Of a DNA stretch of 10,180 nt, positions 6,989 through 10,180 are shown piece after piece. Origin of the DNA: Beijerinckiaceae bacterium (GTDB taxonomy: Bacteria > Pseudomonadota > Alphaproteobacteria > Rhizobiales > Beijerinckiaceae); the NCBI GenBank assembly GCA_947456315.1, contig CANGRU010000033.1, positions 1 through 10,180 on the forward strand, given 5' to 3'. The position numbers were made by a program, and so were the translations under genes. The notes beneath the pieces were generated by a model that had not been told where the DNA came from, ran no database searches, and saw only the letters and a program-made list of their open reading frames with translations. Each line of letters starts with the position of its first letter. Positions within the stretch are counted from its first letter, which is position 1.

Positions 6989-7017
6989 CCCCCCTGAGGC
7001 GCCATACCTTAAGGGGG
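6989..7017. promoter_or_regulatory. C-rich/G-rich dyad in the aerR leader
   Basis: CCCCCCT (6989-6995) can pair with AGGGGG (7012-7017) across about 16 bases, and CCTTAAGG (7007-7014) is itself an 8-bp palindrome overlapping the right arm. If aerR is transcribed from the candidate promoter near 7041-7069, this would fold in the 5' leader. There is no T-run on either side, so it is not an intrinsic terminator. The role is unknown. Confidence 0.3.
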
Positions 7018-7040
7018 TACGGTCATCCACGTCGTCGACC

Positions 7041-7069
7041 AATAAAAAGGATTAACGGGAGCTGTGCAA
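7041..7069 (-). promoter_or_regulatory. Candidate sigma-70-type promoter for the aerR operon
   Basis: On the minus strand TTGCAC (7064-7069) and TTTATT (7041-7046) are separated by 17 bases. Each matches the consensus at only four of six positions. The site would give a leader of roughly 100 bases before the aerR ATG. It is offered only as the best-spaced pair seen on this strand of the divergent region. Confidence 0.3.
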
Positions 7070-7089
7070 TACGCCTTTTGAACAGTAAG

Positions 7090-7123
7090 TGTAAAAAGAA
7101 TTGGACGTCTAATTAATTTGACA
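7090..7123. promoter_or_regulatory. Two overlapping PpsR/CrtJ-like boxes upstream of bchF
   Basis: The first box is TGTA-N10-GACG (7090-7107) and the second is CGTC-N10-GACA (7106-7123). Each differs from the PpsR/CrtJ consensus TGT-N12-ACA at one position, and they share the ACGT at 7105-7108. The right box ends on the last base of the bchF -35 hexamer, a classic position for repression. The pair lies between the divergent aerR and bchF genes, so it could also affect aerR. Assignment is by motif and context, helped by a ppsR gene in the same window. Confidence 0.65.
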
Positions 7124-7146
7124 CTTCTCCCAACTCCTCCTAGCTT
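7118..7146 (+). promoter_or_regulatory. Candidate promoter of bchF-bchN-bchB
   Basis: A perfect -35 TTGACA (7118-7123) is followed by a 17-base spacer and a weak -10 TAGCTT (7141-7146). Transcription would begin near 7153, giving a leader of about 20 bases that contains the strong Shine-Dalgarno AGGGGG (7163-7168), 5 bases before the bchF ATG. A weak -10 beside a good -35 fits an activatable or tightly repressed bch promoter. The -35 is covered by the right-hand PpsR-like box. Confidence 0.6.
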
Positions 7147-7173
7147 TGCCATTAAGGGAACGAGGGGGCTGTT

Positions 7174-8942
<1,769 letters not shown>

Positions 8943-8946
8943 CCCC

Positions 8947-10180
8947 ATGCAGCTCACGCTCTGGACCTATGAAGGCCCGCCCCACGTTGGTGCCATGCGT
9001 GTCTGTGCGGCCATGAAGAACGTGCATTACGTGTTGCATGCCCCGCAGGGCGACACTTATGCCGATCTGCTCTTCACGATGATCGAGCGGCGCGATACGC
9101 GCCCGCCCGTTACCTACACGACCTTCCAGGCACGTGATCTGGGTGGCGACACGGCTGAGCTTTTCAAAAATGCAGCGCGCGACGCCTATGAGCGCTTCCA
9201 GCCGGAAGCCCTTGTGGTGGGTGCATCATGCACAGCTGAGCTCATTCAGGATGATCCGGGTGGTCTGGCACAGGCGCTTGATTTGCCGATCCCTGTGATC
9301 CCGCTCGAATTGCCGGCCTATCAGCGCAAGGAAAACTGGGGCGCGGCTGAAACTTTCTATCGCATCACCCGCTCGCTGGCGCGTCCGCGCAATGAGGCGG
9401 CTCGCCTCGAAGGGCGCCGCCCGTCCTGCAATATTCTGGGGCCTTGCTCGCTGGGCTTTCGTCATCGTGACGACCTGACAGAAATCACTTCGCTCATCAC
9501 AGCGATGGGCATCGACATCAATCTCGTGGCCCCTTTGGGTGCGAGCCCGTCTGATCTGGCGCGGATTGCTGATGCTGATTTCAACGTCGTGCTCTATCCC
9601 GAAATCGCCAATGTGACGGCGGCTTGGCTGCAACGCGAATTCGGCCAGAAGCAGACAAAAGAAATACCGATTGGTGTTGCTGGCACCCGTGCCTTCATCA
9701 AAGAAGTGGCCGAACTGGCTGGCATCACCGTGCCGCAAGAACTGGAAAATCGTGCCCGTTTGCCGTGGTTTTCACGCTCGGTCGATTCGACCTATTTGAC
9801 GGGCAAGCGCGTTTTCATCTTCGGGGATGCGAGCCACGCTATAGCTGCGGCGCGTGTCGCCTCGCGCGAGATCGGCATGAAGGTTGTCGGCCTTGGCACC
9901 TATTCGCGCGAATTTGCCCGCGAGATTCGCGAAGCCGCTGCGGGCTATGGTGTCGAGCCGCTGATCACCGATGATTATCTCGATGTGGAAGTGGCCATTG
10001 CTGCTGCGGCCCCTGAACTGGTGCTCGGCACGCAAATGGAGCGCCACATCGCCAAGCGCATTGGCATGCCTTGCGCCGTCATTTCCGCACCTGTCCATGT
10101 GCAGGATTTCCCGGCGCGCTATTCCCCGCAGATGGGTTTTGAGGGTGCCAATGTCCTCTTCGACACATTCGTGCATCCGT
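8947..10180 (+). CDS. bchB: Dark-operative protochlorophyllide reductase subunit B (3' truncated by window)
   Basis: BchB is the partner of BchN and lines the substrate pocket of the DPOR catalytic component. The frame is open from the ATG at 8947 to the window edge (411 codons), so the C-terminal part and stop are missing; family members are roughly 510-540 aa. The start [19 protein letters not shown] is the standard BchB opening, and GGAGG (8933-8937) lies 9 bases upstream, inside the end of bchN. Asp36 (APQGD), the unusual non-Cys ligand of the NB cluster, is present, as is Cys95 (VVGASCTAE). Asp280 in [13 protein letters not shown] corresponds in motif to the catalytic Asp274 described in R. 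capsulatus. Next genes would be expected to be bchH, bchL and bchM. Confidence 0.97.
   Translation, partial: MQLTLWTYEGPPHVGAMRVCAAMKNVHYVLHAPQGDTYADLLFTMIERRDTRPPVTYTTFQARDLGGDTAELFKNAARDAYERFQPEALVVGASCTAELIQDDPGGLAQALDLPIPVIPLELPAYQRKENWGAAETFYRITRSLARPRNEAARLEGRRPSCNILGPCSLGFRHRDDLTEITSLITAMGIDINLVAPLGASPSDLARIADADFNVVLYPEIANVTAAWLQREFGQKQTKEIPIGVAGTRAFIKEVAELAGITVPQELENRARLPWFSRSVDSTYLTGKRVFIFGDASHAIAAARVASREIGMKVVGLGTYSREFAREIREAAAGYGVEPLITDDYLDVEVAIAAAAPELVLGTQMERHIAKRIGMPCAVISAPVHVQDFPARYSPQMGFEGANVLFDTFVHP

Noticed and set aside
9226..9738. A 170-codon open frame on the minus strand
   Set aside because: It is antisense to bchB, which keeps Asp36, Cys95 and Asp280 and is unbroken to the window edge.

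Overview
The window is part of an alphaproteobacterial photosynthesis gene cluster (PGC) from a purple or aerobic anoxygenic phototroph. Evidence for this is the run of reaction-centre cytochrome (pufC), late bacteriochlorophyll a genes (bchP, bchG), early bacteriochlorophyll genes (bchF, bchN, bchB) and the PpsR/AerR regulator pair, all in a gene order known from Rhodobacter-type and related clusters. A dispersed palindromic repeat of a kind familiar from Hyphomicrobiales (Bradyrhizobium/Rhodopseudomonas-like genomes) sits at one gene boundary. I do not assign a genus.

Layout. (1) 2-928 (+): the 3' part of pufC, the tetrahaem cytochrome subunit of the reaction centre and presumably the last gene of a puf operon entering from the left. 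It is followed by a strong intrinsic terminator (971-1002) and an 84-bp palindromic repeat (1009-1092). (2) 6935-1100 (-): a tightly packed leftward operon aerR-ppsR-bchG-bch2-bchP, convergent with pufC. Most junctions are 1- to 4-base overlaps or 5-base gaps; the exception is the 58-base ppsR-bchG gap, which holds a PpsR-like box and a hairpin touching the bchG start codon. (3) 6936-7173: a 238-base divergent control region with PpsR-like boxes, a perfect -35 hexamer for bchF, a 12-bp palindrome and a C/G-rich dyad. (4) 7174-10180 (+): bchF-bchN-bchB, with bchB running off the right edge.

How the genes work together. BchN and BchB form the catalytic component of dark-operative protochlorophyllide reductase, whose reductase BchL is not in the window. 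BchF hydrates the C3 vinyl group on the way to bacteriochlorophyllide a. BchG attaches the C20 alcohol and BchP reduces geranylgeranyl to phytyl. The PucC-like Bch2 is a membrane protein of the light-harvesting-assembly/pigment family. PpsR represses bch/crt/puc genes under oxygen, and AerR (a cobalamin-binding antirepressor) modulates PpsR. PufC re-reduces the photo-oxidised special pair. The regulator pair shares an operon with late pigment genes and faces the early pigment genes across a shared control region.

I found no clearly undescribed system. The points most worth a second look are regulatory: two overlapping PpsR-like half-canonical boxes sharing an ACGT core at the bchF promoter, the same CGTC-N10-GACA variant upstream of bchG, and a hairpin that would sequester the bchG ribosome-binding region.
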